Assembly: GCF_040187885.1 (NCBI RefSeq)
Contig: NZ_JBDPLH010000001.1
Location: forward strand, 1,240,001-1,304,000
Source of the DNA: Roseateles_E cavernae
Lineage (GTDB): Bacteria > Pseudomonadota > Gammaproteobacteria > Burkholderiales > Burkholderiaceae_C
Direction of reading: 5' to 3'
Length of the DNA: 64,000 bases
The translations under genes were made by a program, and so were the position numbers. Shown one piece after another: positions 1-8,398 of the stretch. Within the stretch, counting starts at the first letter, position 1. Every line of letters starts with the position of its first letter. Below the pieces are notes generated by a model. That model ran no database searches and was not told where the DNA came from. It was given only the letters and a program-made list of their open reading frames with translations.

Positions 1-24
1 GGGACGGACGGTCTGCAAAAGCAT
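1..24 (-). CDS. Probable barstar-type ribonuclease inhibitor, N-terminus only
   Basis: Only the first eight codons are in the window (MLLQTVRP), so the family cannot be read from the protein. The start is well supported: a perfect AGGAGG Shine-Dalgarno lies at 34-39 on the same strand, nine bases from the ATG at 22-24. The gene begins 55 bases after the stop of a secreted RNase Sa/barnase-type ribonuclease. Such ribonucleases are normally encoded next to a cytoplasmic barstar-like inhibitor that protects the producing cell. The assignment is inference from position; the reading frame and ribosome site are seen directly. Confidence 0.5.
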
Positions 25-79
25 GGTCGCGATCCTCCTATATAGTCACAAGAACTTTTGGCCGCCGGTCACTACGGGC

Positions 80-463
80 TCAGGGCGCGATGCGCTTGAA
101 GCTGGCGTAATGGTCGTCGGTATAAAAACAAGCATCGGGGTTGGTCGGAGGTTTGCCGCCGCATACCAGCCGCCGGGCTCCGCGGTTGCGGGCGCCTGGC
201 GTCTTGACGGTATATTCGCGGTAGTAGCCCCTGGCCTTGGATGGCAGCAGCCGCTCGCGATTGCCGAACACGCTGCCGTCCTTGTCGTAAGGGAAGGGCC
301 CTCCGGCAAGCACGAGACGATGTGTGTTCTGGGCTTCGCGCGGCAACGCCGCCAAGGCCACCGTGTCTTGCTGCAGGGTTACCGACGGCTTGGCGTGCAC
401 CTCCGTGCCCAGCGCCGCCAGCATGGCGACGGCAAGACCGAACTTGCGCCAAGACGGCCACAT
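80..463 (-). CDS. Secreted guanyl-specific ribonuclease (RNase Sa/N1/T1 family)
   Basis: A 127-residue extracellular ribonuclease that cleaves single-stranded RNA after guanosine. I chose the ATG at 463 because it opens directly on a signal peptide (MWPSWRKFGLAVAMLAALG, cleavage after VHA about residue 24); the upstream in-frame ATG at 553 adds 30 unconvincing residues. The C-terminal half matches the microbial RNase fold: the YREYTV glutamate, the TPGARNRGARR arginine stretch and the DDHYASF histidine correspond to the catalytic Glu, Arg and His of RNase Sa. It is followed by the start of what is probably its inhibitor. It may serve in nutrient scavenging or antagonism. Confidence 0.85.
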   Translation of the reverse strand: MWPSWRKFGLAVAMLAALGTEVHAKPSVTLQQDTVALAALPREAQNTHRLVLAGGPFPYDKDGSVFGNRERLLPSKARGYYREYTVKTPGARNRGARRLVCGGKPPTNPDACFYTDDHYASFKRIAP

Positions 464-713
464 CGGTGACCTATCGAGCAAAAACACGGGTTTACCCTGA
501 ATATCGAAAGCAAGATGGTACCGAATGAGGCCGAAAACCTCAAGCCGCCGCACCCTTGTTGCGGGGCTATTGCTGCTTAGTTAGTGTGCGCACGCATTCG
601 TTTATCGATAGACAGCGGCGGCACTCTCGAAGTTGAAACTGCTGTGGTGAGCTCTTACAAACTTTTGTAAAACGAAGCCTGTCACGGCCTCGTCACGCAC
701 CCGGATGGGGCGT

Positions 714-739
714 AAAAACGCCCCGCGAGCGGGGCGTTT
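714..739 (-). terminator. Rho-independent terminator of maeB
   Basis: An inverted repeat with nine-base arms (AAACGCCCC at 716-724 and GGGGCGTTT at 731-739) and a six-base loop, followed on the minus strand by a run of five T. It lies 20 bases after the maeB stop, in the direction of maeB transcription. The rest of 464-713 holds no gene I can support and is presumably the ribonuclease promoter region. Confidence 0.85.
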
Positions 740-758
740 CGAGGGGCCGGGTGCGTTT

Positions 759-3053
759 TCAGCGCGCGGCGTTGGCGTCGGCCACGGTCAGCGCCGTCAT
801 ATTGACGATGCGGCGCACGGTCGCCGAGGGCGTCAGCACATGCACCGGTTTGGCCGCGCCGAGCAGTACCGGGCCGATCGCGATGCCACCGCCGGCGGCG
901 GTCTTCAGCAGGTTGTAGCTGATGTTGGCGGCGTCGATATTGGGCAGCACCAGCAGATTGGCCTCGCCGCTCAGCGTGCTGTTGGGCATCAGCTGGGCGC
1001 GGTAATTGGCGTCCAGCGCGGTGTCGCCGTGCATCTCGCCATCAACCTCCAGCCAGGGCGCGCTGGCCTGGATCAGGCCCAGGGCCTCGCGCATCTTCAG
1101 TGCCGAGGGGCAGTTGCTGGAGCCGAAATTGCTGTGCGAGAGCAGGGCGGCCTTGGGCCGGATCCCGAAGCGCATCAGCTCCTCGGCCGCCATCACGGTG
1201 ATCTCGGCCAGTTGCTCGGCGCTCGGGTCGTAGTTGACATGGGTGTCGACCAGGAAGACCTGGCGGCCCGGCAGCATCAGGCCGTTCATGCAGGCATAGG
1301 TCTTGACCCCGGGGCGCTTGCCGATCACCTGGTCGATGTACTGCAGGTGCATCGCGGTGTTGCTCCAGGTGCCGCACAGCATGCCGTCGACCTCGCCCTT
1401 GTGCAGCATCATGCAGCCGATCAGGGTCAGGCGGCGGCGCATCTCGATCTTGGCGAGTTGCTGGGTCACGCCCTTGCGCTCGGTCAGGCGGTGGTAGGTC
1501 TGCCAGTAGTCGCGGTAGCGCTCGTCATGCTCGACGTTCACCGTGTCGTAGTCGCGGCCTTCCTGCAGGCGCAGGCCGAAACGCTCGCAGCGCTGGGCAA
1601 TGATCTCCGGGCGGCCGATCAGCGTGGGCCGGGCCAGGCCCTCGTCGACCACCACCTGGACCGCGCGCAGCACGCGCTCCTCTTCGCCCTCGGCATAGGC
1701 GACGCGCTTGTTGGCGGCGCGCTTGGCGACGTTGAAGATCGGCTTCATCGTCGTGCCCGAGGCGTAGACAAAGCTCTGCAGCTTCTCGCGGTAGGCGTCC
1801 ATATCGGTGATCGGCCGCGCCGCCACGCCCGAGGCCTGTGCCGCCAGCGCCACGGCCGGCGCGATCTTCATCATCAGGCGCGGGTCGAAGGGCTTGGGGA
1901 TCAGGTACTCGGGGCCGAAGCTCAGGTTCGCGCCGGCATAGGCCGCCGCCACCACCTCGCTCTGCTCGGCCTGGGCCAGCTCGGCGATCGCGTAGACCGC
2001 CGCGATCTCCATCTCGTCATTGATGGTCGTGGCGCCGCAGTCCAGCGCGCCGCGGAAGATATAGGGGAAGCACAGGACGTTGTTGACCTGGTTCGGATAG
2101 TCGGTGCGGCCAGTGGCCATCACCGCATCGCTGCGCACCGCGGCCACCGCCTCGGGCAGGATTTCCGGCGTCGGGTTGGCCAGCGCGAAGATCAGCGGCC
2201 GCTCGGCCATCTTGGCCACCATCTCAGGCTTGAGCACGCCGCCGGCCGACAGGCCCAGGAACACATCCGCGCCCTCGATCACCTGGCCCAGGCTGCGCAA
2301 CTCGGTCTTCTGCGCAAACACGGCCTTGTCCGGGTCCATCAGCTCGGTGCGGCCTTCGTAGACGACGCCGGCCAGATCGGTCACCCAGATGTTCTCGCGC
2401 GGCAGGCCCAGCTTCATCAGCAGGCCCAGGCAGGCCAGCGCCGCCGCACCGGCGCCCGAGGTCACCAGCTTGACGCTCTTGATGTCCTTGCCCAGCACCT
2501 TCAGGCCATTCAGGAAGGCCGCGCCGACGACGATGGCCGTGCCGTGCTGGTCATCATGGAAGACCGGGATCTTCATGCGCTCGCGCAGCTTGCGCTCGAC
2601 ATAGAAGCAGTCGGGCGCCTTGATGTCTTCCAGATTGATGCCGCCAAAGGTCGGCTCCAGCGCGGCGATCACGTCGACCAGCTTGTCGAGATCGTTCTCC
2701 TGGATCTCCAGGTCGAACACATCGATGCCGGCGAACTTCTTGAACAGCACGCCCTTGCCCTCCATCACCGGCTTGGAGGCCAGCGGGCCGATATTGCCCA
2801 GACCCAGCACGGCGGTGCCGTTGGTGACGACGGCGACCAGATTGCCGCGCGAGGTGTAGCGGAAGGCGTTTGCCGGGTCGGCGACGATTTCCTCGCAGGC
2901 AAAGGCCACGCCCGGCGAGTAGGCCAGCGCCAGATCGCGCTGGTTGACCAGCTGCTTGGTGGCCGCGATGGCGATCTTGCCGGGCGTCGGAAACTCGTGG
3001 TACTCCAGTGCGGCTTGACGGAGCTGGGCGCTTTTTTGTTCGGACGTTGACAT
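759..3053 (-). CDS. maeB: NADP-dependent malic enzyme with C-terminal phosphotransacetylase-like domain
   Basis: A 764-residue cytoplasmic enzyme for oxidative decarboxylation of malate to pyruvate with NADP, supplying NADPH and pyruvate during growth on C4-dicarboxylates. Residues 1 to about 430 are the malic enzyme proper, with the VLGLGNIGPLASKPVMEGK stretch and a Rossmann segment (TSGAGAAALACLG). Residues about 430-764 resemble phosphotransacetylase, the fusion typical of MaeB, where this part is thought to be an acetyl-CoA-responsive regulatory domain. I start at the ATG at 3053; a TTG two codons upstream is also possible. It is divergent from a sensor kinase pair that may sense C4-dicarboxylates. 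Confidence 0.95.
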   Translation of the reverse strand: MSTSEQKSAQLRQAALEYHEFPTPGKIAIAATKQLVNQRDLALAYSPGVAFACEEIVADPANAFRYTSRGNLVAVVTNGTAVLGLGNIGPLASKPVMEGKGVLFKKFAGIDVFDLEIQENDLDKLVDVIAALEPTFGGINLEDIKAPDCFYVERKLRERMKIPVFHDDQHGTAIVVGAAFLNGLKVLGKDIKSVKLVTSGAGAAALACLGLLMKLGLPRENIWVTDLAGVVYEGRTELMDPDKAVFAQKTELRSLGQVIEGADVFLGLSAGGVLKPEMVAKMAERPLIFALANPTPEILPEAVAAVRSDAVMATGRTDYPNQVNNVLCFPYIFRGALDCGATTINDEMEIAAVYAIAELAQAEQSEVVAAAYAGANLSFGPEYLIPKPFDPRLMMKIAPAVALAAQASGVAARPITDMDAYREKLQSFVYASGTTMKPIFNVAKRAANKRVAYAEGEEERVLRAVQVVVDEGLARPTLIGRPEIIAQRCERFGLRLQEGRDYDTVNVEHDERYRDYWQTYHRLTERKGVTQQLAKIEMRRRLTLIGCMMLHKGEVDGMLCGTWSNTAMHLQYIDQVIGKRPGVKTYACMNGLMLPGRQVFLVDTHVNYDPSAEQLAEITVMAAEELMRFGIRPKAALLSHSNFGSSNCPSALKMREALGLIQASAPWLEVDGEMHGDTALDANYRAQLMPNSTLSGEANLLVLPNIDAANISYNLLKTAAGGGIAIGPVLLGAAKPVHVLTPSATVRRIVNMTALTVADANAAR

Positions 3054-3211
3054 AGGCAATTCGAGGCGTTTGGGCTGGCGTGCCCCATGGCTGAGCCATG
3101 AGTGGCCGGCGATTGTAGGGATCAGGCCCGAGTGTGGACCGAGATCGGCGCGAATTGATACGCGAAACTGCGCATCTGATTCACCGCCGCAGACAGGATA
3201 CTGCGGCCTGC

Positions 3212-5320
3212 ATGGACACGACCGAGCGCTCCGCCACCCCCTCGCCCGCGCTGCCGCTGTGGCGGCGCTGGCGCCGTGCGCTGCTGTGGGGCGCGCTGGT
3301 GTCCCTGCTGCTGATCGCCCAGACCCTGCTGGTGGCGCTGACCCTGAGCTACGAGGCCTCGCGGGCCCAGGAGCAGGCCGACCAGGCGGCCGCCGAGGTG
3401 GCGGCGCGCGCCAAGCAGATGGCCGGGCGCGAGCTGCAGGGCCTGCAGGCCCTGCTCTGGCAAAGCCTCAATGACAGCCGCTGGCGCGACGATGCCGGCG
3501 AGATGCTGCGCCGCACCCGGCCGCTGCTGCGGCTGGAGCACCGCGATGTGCGGCGCGAGGTGGTCGAGGCGGTCGACTCGCCCTATGCCGCGCCGCTGTT
3601 CACGCAGATCCGGCGTGAGCAGCTGCAGCTGGAGACCGAGCTGGCCTGCTCGGCCGCCGTGCGCCATGGCTCCCAGCTCTACTCGCGCAGCTACTTCGTG
3701 CCGCTGCCCGGCGGCGAGGGGCTGGAGGTGGTCGATCTGTGCCTGCCGCAGCTGCGTGCCGGTGAGGTGACGGCCTTTCTGGTCGCCACCGTGGGGCTGC
3801 GCCAGCTGCTGGAGGAGGCGGTCACGCCGGAGCTGGCGCGGGTGCATGAGATGTCTTTTGTCGAGGGCGACGGCACCCGGCTGGCGCGCACCGGGCTGAC
3901 CCGCGGCGCCGGTGTCTATCTGGCCGAGCGCGTCGTCGACCTGCCGGGCCTGACCCTGCAGCTGCGTGTCGACAGCGCCGCCGGCGAGCCGCAGCTGATT
4001 CCCAATCTGGCTACCGCGCTGGTGATGGGGCTGTCGCTGGCGCTGTTCGCCGTCGTGCTGCTGCTGGCCCGTGACGGGCGCCGGCGTGCGCTGGCCGAGG
4101 CGGCGCTGGCCGAGTCGCTGAGCTTTCGCCAGGCGATGGAGAACTCGCTGATCACCGGCCTGCGCGCCCGCGACATCAACGGCAATATCACCTATGTCAA
4201 CCCGGCCTTCTGCGCCATCGTCGGCTTCGAGGCCGCCGAGCTGCTGGGCCAGGCCACGCCGCCCTACTGGCCGCCCGAGTTCATCGAGGTCTACCGCGAC
4301 CGCCACCGCGACCGCAGTGCCCGCTGGGAGGCCGGCCAGGAGCAGCGCCAGGGTTTCGAGACCGTCTTCATGCGCCGCAACGGCGAGCGCTTCCCGGTGC
4401 TGATCTTCGAGGCGCCGCTGAAGAACGCGCTCGGCAAGCAGACCGGCTGGATGAGCGCGGTGCTCGACGTCTCGGCCCAGCGCCGCATCGAGGAGCTGTC
4501 GCGCCAGCAGCAGGAGCGGCTGCAGGCGACGGCCCGGCTGGCCACCGTCGGCGAGATGGCCTCGCTCTTGAGCCATGAGCTGAACCAGCCGCTGGCCGCG
4601 ATCGCCAGCTACGCCACCGCCTCGCTGAACCTCTTGACCCGCGAGGCCGACGATCCGCAGACCCCGGCGATGGTGCGCCAGGCCGTGACCCGCATCGCCG
4701 AGCAGGCCGAGCGCGCCGGCCGCGTGATCAAGAGCGTGCACGACTTCGTGCGCCGGCGCGAGCAGGCGCGCGAGCCGATCTCGGTCGACCAGCTGATCGA
4801 TGCGGTGCTGCCGCTGGTGCGCCTGCAGGCCCGCAAGAGCGGCACCCGCATCGACATCGACCTGCCCACGCCCGCGCCGCGCGTGCGCTGCGACCGCACC
4901 ATGGTCGAGCAGGTGCTGCTGAACCTGACCCGCAACGCCGTCCAGGCGATGGACGGCGCCACGCCGCTGGGCGAGCGGGTGCTGACCCTGAGGGTCATGC
5001 AGACCCAGCCGCGCTGGGTCACCTTCTCCATCATCGATCGCGGCCCGGGCATCGATCCCGGCGTTGCCCAGCAGCTGTTCACGCCCTTCTTCACGACCCG
5101 CAGCGAGGGCATGGGCCTGGGCCTGAGCCTGTGCCGCACCGTGGTCGAGCAGCATGGTGGCGCGATGGACTACGAGAGCCACACGGTGGCCTCCGCGACA
5201 CGGCCCAGCGGCACCGAGTTCCGCTTCACCTTGCCGGCCGATACCATGGCGTCCGAGGAGAGGACGAAACCCGATGCAACAGACGCCCACCAAGCTGCCG
5301 ATGGTTTACCTGGTCGATGA
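3212..5320 (+). CDS. PAS sensor histidine kinase, DctS-like
   Basis: A 702-residue membrane sensor kinase. The N-terminus has one membrane helix (about residues 22-45), then a periplasmic sensor region to about residue 263, a second helix (about 265-285), a PAS domain (about 299-425) and a kinase core. His455 in the SHELNQPLAAI H-box is the likely phosphorylation site; the N-box (LLNLTRNAVQAM), DRGPGID and GMGLGLSLC ATP-site motifs are intact. I use the ATG at 3212; a GTG at 3134 would add an unlikely leader. Its last 47 bases overlap the response regulator gene. The architecture with a FixJ-type partner next to malic enzyme suggests C4-dicarboxylate sensing as in Rhodobacter DctS; that is inference. 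Confidence 0.85.
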   Translation: MDTTERSATPSPALPLWRRWRRALLWGALVSLLLIAQTLLVALTLSYEASRAQEQADQAAAEVAARAKQMAGRELQGLQALLWQSLNDSRWRDDAGEMLRRTRPLLRLEHRDVRREVVEAVDSPYAAPLFTQIRREQLQLETELACSAAVRHGSQLYSRSYFVPLPGGEGLEVVDLCLPQLRAGEVTAFLVATVGLRQLLEEAVTPELARVHEMSFVEGDGTRLARTGLTRGAGVYLAERVVDLPGLTLQLRVDSAAGEPQLIPNLATALVMGLSLALFAVVLLLARDGRRRALAEAALAESLSFRQAMENSLITGLRARDINGNITYVNPAFCAIVGFEAAELLGQATPPYWPPEFIEVYRDRHRDRSARWEAGQEQRQGFETVFMRRNGERFPVLIFEAPLKNALGKQTGWMSAVLDVSAQRRIEELSRQQQERLQATARLATVGEMASLLSHELNQPLAAIASYATASLNLLTREADDPQTPAMVRQAVTRIAEQAERAGRVIKSVHDFVRRREQAREPISVDQLIDAVLPLVRLQARKSGTRIDIDLPTPAPRVRCDRTMVEQVLLNLTRNAVQAMDGATPLGERVLTLRVMQTQPRWVTFSIIDRGPGIDPGVAQQLFTPFFTTRSEGMGLGLSLCRTVVEQHGGAMDYESHTVASATRPSGTEFRFTLPADTMASEERTKPDATDAHQAADGLPGR

Positions 5321-5921
5321 CGAAGAGGTGGTGCGCGACGCGCTGGCCTGGCTGCTGCGCTCGCGCCGCCTGCTCTCCGAGGGCTTCGGCAGCGCCGAGG
5401 CCTTCGAGGCCATGCTGGACGCCCGGCCCGGCCACGGCGCCGGCTGGCCCGACGCGCCGTCCTGCCTGCTGCTCGATGTGCGCATGCCCGGCACCAGCGG
5501 CCTGGCCCTGTTCGAGCGCCTGATCGAGCGCGGCATGGCCGCCGCGCTGCCGGTGATCTTCCTGACCGGCCATGGCGATGTGCCGACCGCGGTGGCTGCG
5601 GTCAAGCGCGGCGCCTTCGACTTCGTCGAGAAGCCCTTTTCCGACAACGCCCTGGTCGACCGTGTCGAGGAGGCGCTGGCCGCCAGCGCCGCCGCGATTG
5701 CGGCCCGCCGGAGCCAGGGCCAGCTGGCCCTGCGCATGGGCGAGCTGACCGAGCGCGAGCGCGAGGTGATGGCCCTGGTGGTGCAGGGCCTGCCCAACAA
5801 GCTGATCGCCGATCAGCTCTTCATCAGCGTGCGCACGGTCGAGGTGCACCGCGCCCGGGTGTTCGAGAAGATGAACGTCAAGTCGGCGGTCGAGCTGTCG
5901 AATCTGCTGCGCGACGGCTGA
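5274..5921 (+). CDS. FixJ/NarL-type response regulator, DctR-like
   Basis: A 215-residue DNA-binding response regulator, partner of the preceding kinase. The receiver domain spans residues about 10-130, with the acidic pocket VDDEE, phospho-acceptor Asp68 in LLLDVRMPG, and the conserved Lys in FVEKPF. A LuxR-type helix-turn-helix follows (about 155-212: LTEREREVM, NKLIADQLFIS, VRTVEVHRARV). The ATG at 5274 is preceded by a GAGAGGA ribosome site and lies inside the kinase gene; a second ATG nine codons on is less likely. It overlaps the convergent kelch gene by 44 bases at its 3' end. Targets are not visible; maeB and an unseen dicarboxylate transporter are reasonable guesses. Confidence 0.88.
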   Translation: MQQTPTKLPMVYLVDDEEVVRDALAWLLRSRRLLSEGFGSAEAFEAMLDARPGHGAGWPDAPSCLLLDVRMPGTSGLALFERLIERGMAAALPVIFLTGHGDVPTAVAAVKRGAFDFVEKPFSDNALVDRVEEALAASAAAIAARRSQGQLALRMGELTEREREVMALVVQGLPNKLIADQLFISVRTVEVHRARVFEKMNVKSAVELSNLLRDG

Positions 5922-6906
5922 GCCGGTCCAGCCGGGCGCTGGTCTGGTCCAGCCCGGGCCGGCGCGCGCCGCCCAGCGCATAGAGGCTGCCATCCAGGCT
6001 GACAACGCCCAGGCCATGGCGCGGCTCGGGCATCGTCGTCACGACGCGCCAGCTGCCTTGCCCGGGGTCCAGGCATTGCACCTCGGCCAGCACGCCGCCG
6101 CCGTGCTCGGCGAACTCGCCGCCCAGGGCGCAGAGCCAGCCACCCAGCTGACCCAGTCCATGGGCGGCCTGGGCCAGGGCCAGTGGCGCCTGGGCCTGCC
6201 AGCGGCCCGTGGCCGGGTCCAGGCGCTGCACGCTGCGCAGATTGGCGCCGTTGTAGCGCCGCCCGCCGACCAGGTAGGGACTGCCCTGAAAGACCGCGGC
6301 GGCGGCGCTGCTCTTGCGCTCCGGGCCGGCGGCCAGCCGGCGCCAGCTGCCGCCTGCCGGGTTGAAGACCCAGTGCGCGTCGACATCCTCGTGGTCGCCC
6401 CATTGCGCATTGGCCTGGCCGCGCGGGCTGCGGCCGCTGGCCAGGTGCAGCTCCCCGCCCAGCACAAAGGCGCCGGTCTCGGTCAGCGCCTCGGGCAGCT
6501 CGGCCAGCCGCTGCCACTGCGTGGCGCCGTCCTTCAGCGCCAGCAGCTCGCGGCTGGCGCACCAGTCGCCCCCGGCGCAGCGCACAAAGCCGCCGATCAG
6601 ATAGAGCGTGTCGCCCAGGCTCAGCAGCTGGGCGTGGTGGCGGCCCTCGGGCAACGGCGGCCCCAGCGACCAGCGGTCCTCGCGCGGCTCGTAGATCTGC
6701 AGCGCCTTGCTGAGATGCCCGGCCGCCGCCGGCAGCTCGCTGCTGAGCCCGCCGGCCACGACGATGCGGCCCCGGTGCAGCACCGGGTAGATCTCCTGCA
6801 CGCCGATGGGCATAGGCGCCAGGGTCTGCCACTGCAGCCCGTCATCGGCCTGCGCCGCCCCCAGCCAGGCCGCGCACAGCCCCCATCCCACCCTCAACCA
6901 GCTCAT
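5878..6906 (-). CDS. Secreted kelch-repeat protein
   Basis: A 342-residue protein with a signal peptide (MSWLRVGWGLCAAWLGAAQA, about residues 1-20), so probably periplasmic. The body has about six kelch-type units, each with a double glycine followed by a spaced Trp or Tyr (VVAGGLSS, YLIGGFVRC, YLVGGRRYN, CALGGEFAE, YALGGARRP), which predicts a beta-propeller. There is no catalytic signature, so it may be a binding or scaffold protein. It is transcribed towards the response regulator and overlaps its end by 44 bases. Confidence 0.75.
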   Translation of the reverse strand: MSWLRVGWGLCAAWLGAAQADDGLQWQTLAPMPIGVQEIYPVLHRGRIVVAGGLSSELPAAAGHLSKALQIYEPREDRWSLGPPLPEGRHHAQLLSLGDTLYLIGGFVRCAGGDWCASRELLALKDGATQWQRLAELPEALTETGAFVLGGELHLASGRSPRGQANAQWGDHEDVDAHWVFNPAGGSWRRLAAGPERKSSAAAAVFQGSPYLVGGRRYNGANLRSVQRLDPATGRWQAQAPLALAQAAHGLGQLGGWLCALGGEFAEHGGGVLAEVQCLDPGQGSWRVVTTMPEPRHGLGVVSLDGSLYALGGARRPGLDQTSARLDRLSRRAADSTARPPT

Positions 6907-6995
6907 CCCTCGCCTCCCTGTTGCTCTCTGCTGTGTCCGCCCGATCGGCAGCCCGATGGCGGCGGAAGCTTAGCGGCAGGCGCCTTCAGGGCGGA

Positions 6996-8279
6996 TTAAG
7001 AGGTGCTGGAGAGGCGCTGCGCCCGTTCGCGCACCTTGGCCGGCACGCTGCCGGCCAGCGCGATGGCAGCCGGGCGCTGCCGGTCCAGCAGGCTCGCAAA
7101 CACCGCGCCGACCTCGGCGGCCGTGACCGCCTGCAGCCGGTCCAGCCAGTGCTGCGTGTCGCGCAGCCGGCCCAGCGTGAACAGCTCCTGCGCGGCCGCT
7201 TCGAGCCGCCGCGAGGGTTGCTCCAGCCCGCGCAGCGAGCGCACGCTGAGCTGCTTGCGCGCGCGCGCCAGCCCGACCGGGTCGAGGCCCTGGGTCTGCT
7301 GAAGCAGCAGGGCCTCGACCGCGCCCAGGAACTCCTCGGCCTGGGCCGGCGCGGTCGAGCCCTCGATCACGAACTGACCGGCCAGCGGCCCGATATCGGC
7401 CGCGCAGGCCGTGTGATAGGCCAGGCCGCGGCGTTCGCGGATCTCGTCGAGCAGCGGCGAGCTCATGCCCTCGCCCAGCAGCGCGGCGGCCAGCACATAG
7501 ACCAGATGGGCGTCCTCGGTCAGCGCCGGCGCGGCAAAGCCCAGCACCGCCTGGCATTGCCCGCTGCCGGCCAGGCGGCGCGTCTTCAGCCCGCCCAGCC
7601 AGACGGGGGCCTCCACCCGATTCGGCGCGCCGGTGGGCATCGCGCCGAAGGCCTGCTCGGTGACGCGCGCCAAGGCCTCGAAGTCCACCGGCCCGGCGGC
7701 GGCCACGACCACATTGCTGGCCGTGTACTGGCGTTTCGCATAGTCCAGCAGATCGCTGCGGGCGAAGCGGCGGATATTCGCCCGTGTGCCGATGATGGGC
7801 CGGCCGGCCGGGTGCGTGGGGCCGTAGCAGGCGCGATCAAACAGCTGGAAGGCCACGCTGGCCGGGTCCTCGTCGAACTCGCTGAACTCCTGCTCGATGA
7901 CGCGGCGCTCGCGCTCCAGCTCGTCCTCGGGGAAGCTGCTGTTGAGCACGATGTCGGCCAGCAGCGCGACAAAGGCCGGCAGGTCTTCCGGCAGCCCCTC
8001 GATATGGAAGGCCGTGTGGTCCTTGTCGGTGTGCGCGTTGACCTCGGCGCCCAGGCGCTCGGCGTCCAGATTGATGCGCTGGCAGTCGCGCGTGGCCGTG
8101 CCCTTGAAGGCCATGTGCTCGACCACATGGCTGATGCCATTGAGGCGGGCGCTCTCGTGCAGGCTGCCGGTGCGGATGAAGATGCTCAGCGAGACCGTCG
8201 CGCGCCAGGGCATGTCGATGGCGACGACGCGCAGGCCGTTGGCGAGGGTGGCGAGGCGGGGAGTGCTGCGGGTGTCCAA
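6996..8279 (-). CDS. M16 family zinc metallopeptidase (processing-peptidase-like)
   Basis: A 427-residue protein with the inverted zincin motif HVVEH at about residues 51-55 and the downstream glutamate in RRVIEQEFSEF, the zinc ligands of M16 peptidases. The N-terminal half carries the active site and the C-terminal half (from about residue 225) the inactive lobe, as in mitochondrial-processing-peptidase-beta-like bacterial enzymes. There is no signal peptide, so it is probably cytoplasmic and may degrade peptides; PqqF and pitrilysin are relatives but PQQ genes are absent here. Its start faces the divergent diguanylate cyclase with about 120 bases between them. Confidence 0.85.
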   Translation of the reverse strand: MDTRSTPRLATLANGLRVVAIDMPWRATVSLSIFIRTGSLHESARLNGISHVVEHMAFKGTATRDCQRINLDAERLGAEVNAHTDKDHTAFHIEGLPEDLPAFVALLADIVLNSSFPEDELERERRVIEQEFSEFDEDPASVAFQLFDRACYGPTHPAGRPIIGTRANIRRFARSDLLDYAKRQYTASNVVVAAAGPVDFEALARVTEQAFGAMPTGAPNRVEAPVWLGGLKTRRLAGSGQCQAVLGFAAPALTEDAHLVYVLAAALLGEGMSSPLLDEIRERRGLAYHTACAADIGPLAGQFVIEGSTAPAQAEEFLGAVEALLLQQTQGLDPVGLARARKQLSVRSLRGLEQPSRRLEAAAQELFTLGRLRDTQHWLDRLQAVTAAEVGAVFASLLDRQRPAAIALAGSVPAKVRERAQRLSSTS

Positions 8280-8398
8280 GAGGCGTGGGTCCGAGAGGCT
8301 GGCGTGGGTCGCTAGTGTCGCGCAAGCCTCTTGGCCTTGCGCCGGGCGGGGACGGCCGGGATCGGGGTGGTAACGATGCGCTGCTTACAATTTCGCCC

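Noticed and set aside
705..3050. Long plus-strand open frame opposite maeB
   Set aside because: Its composition (very rich in His, Gln, Ala, Gly) is that of a GC-rich antisense frame, and maeB on the other strand is unmistakable. Similar shadows oppose the DctS-like kinase, leuS, the TPR kinase, yhdP and others.
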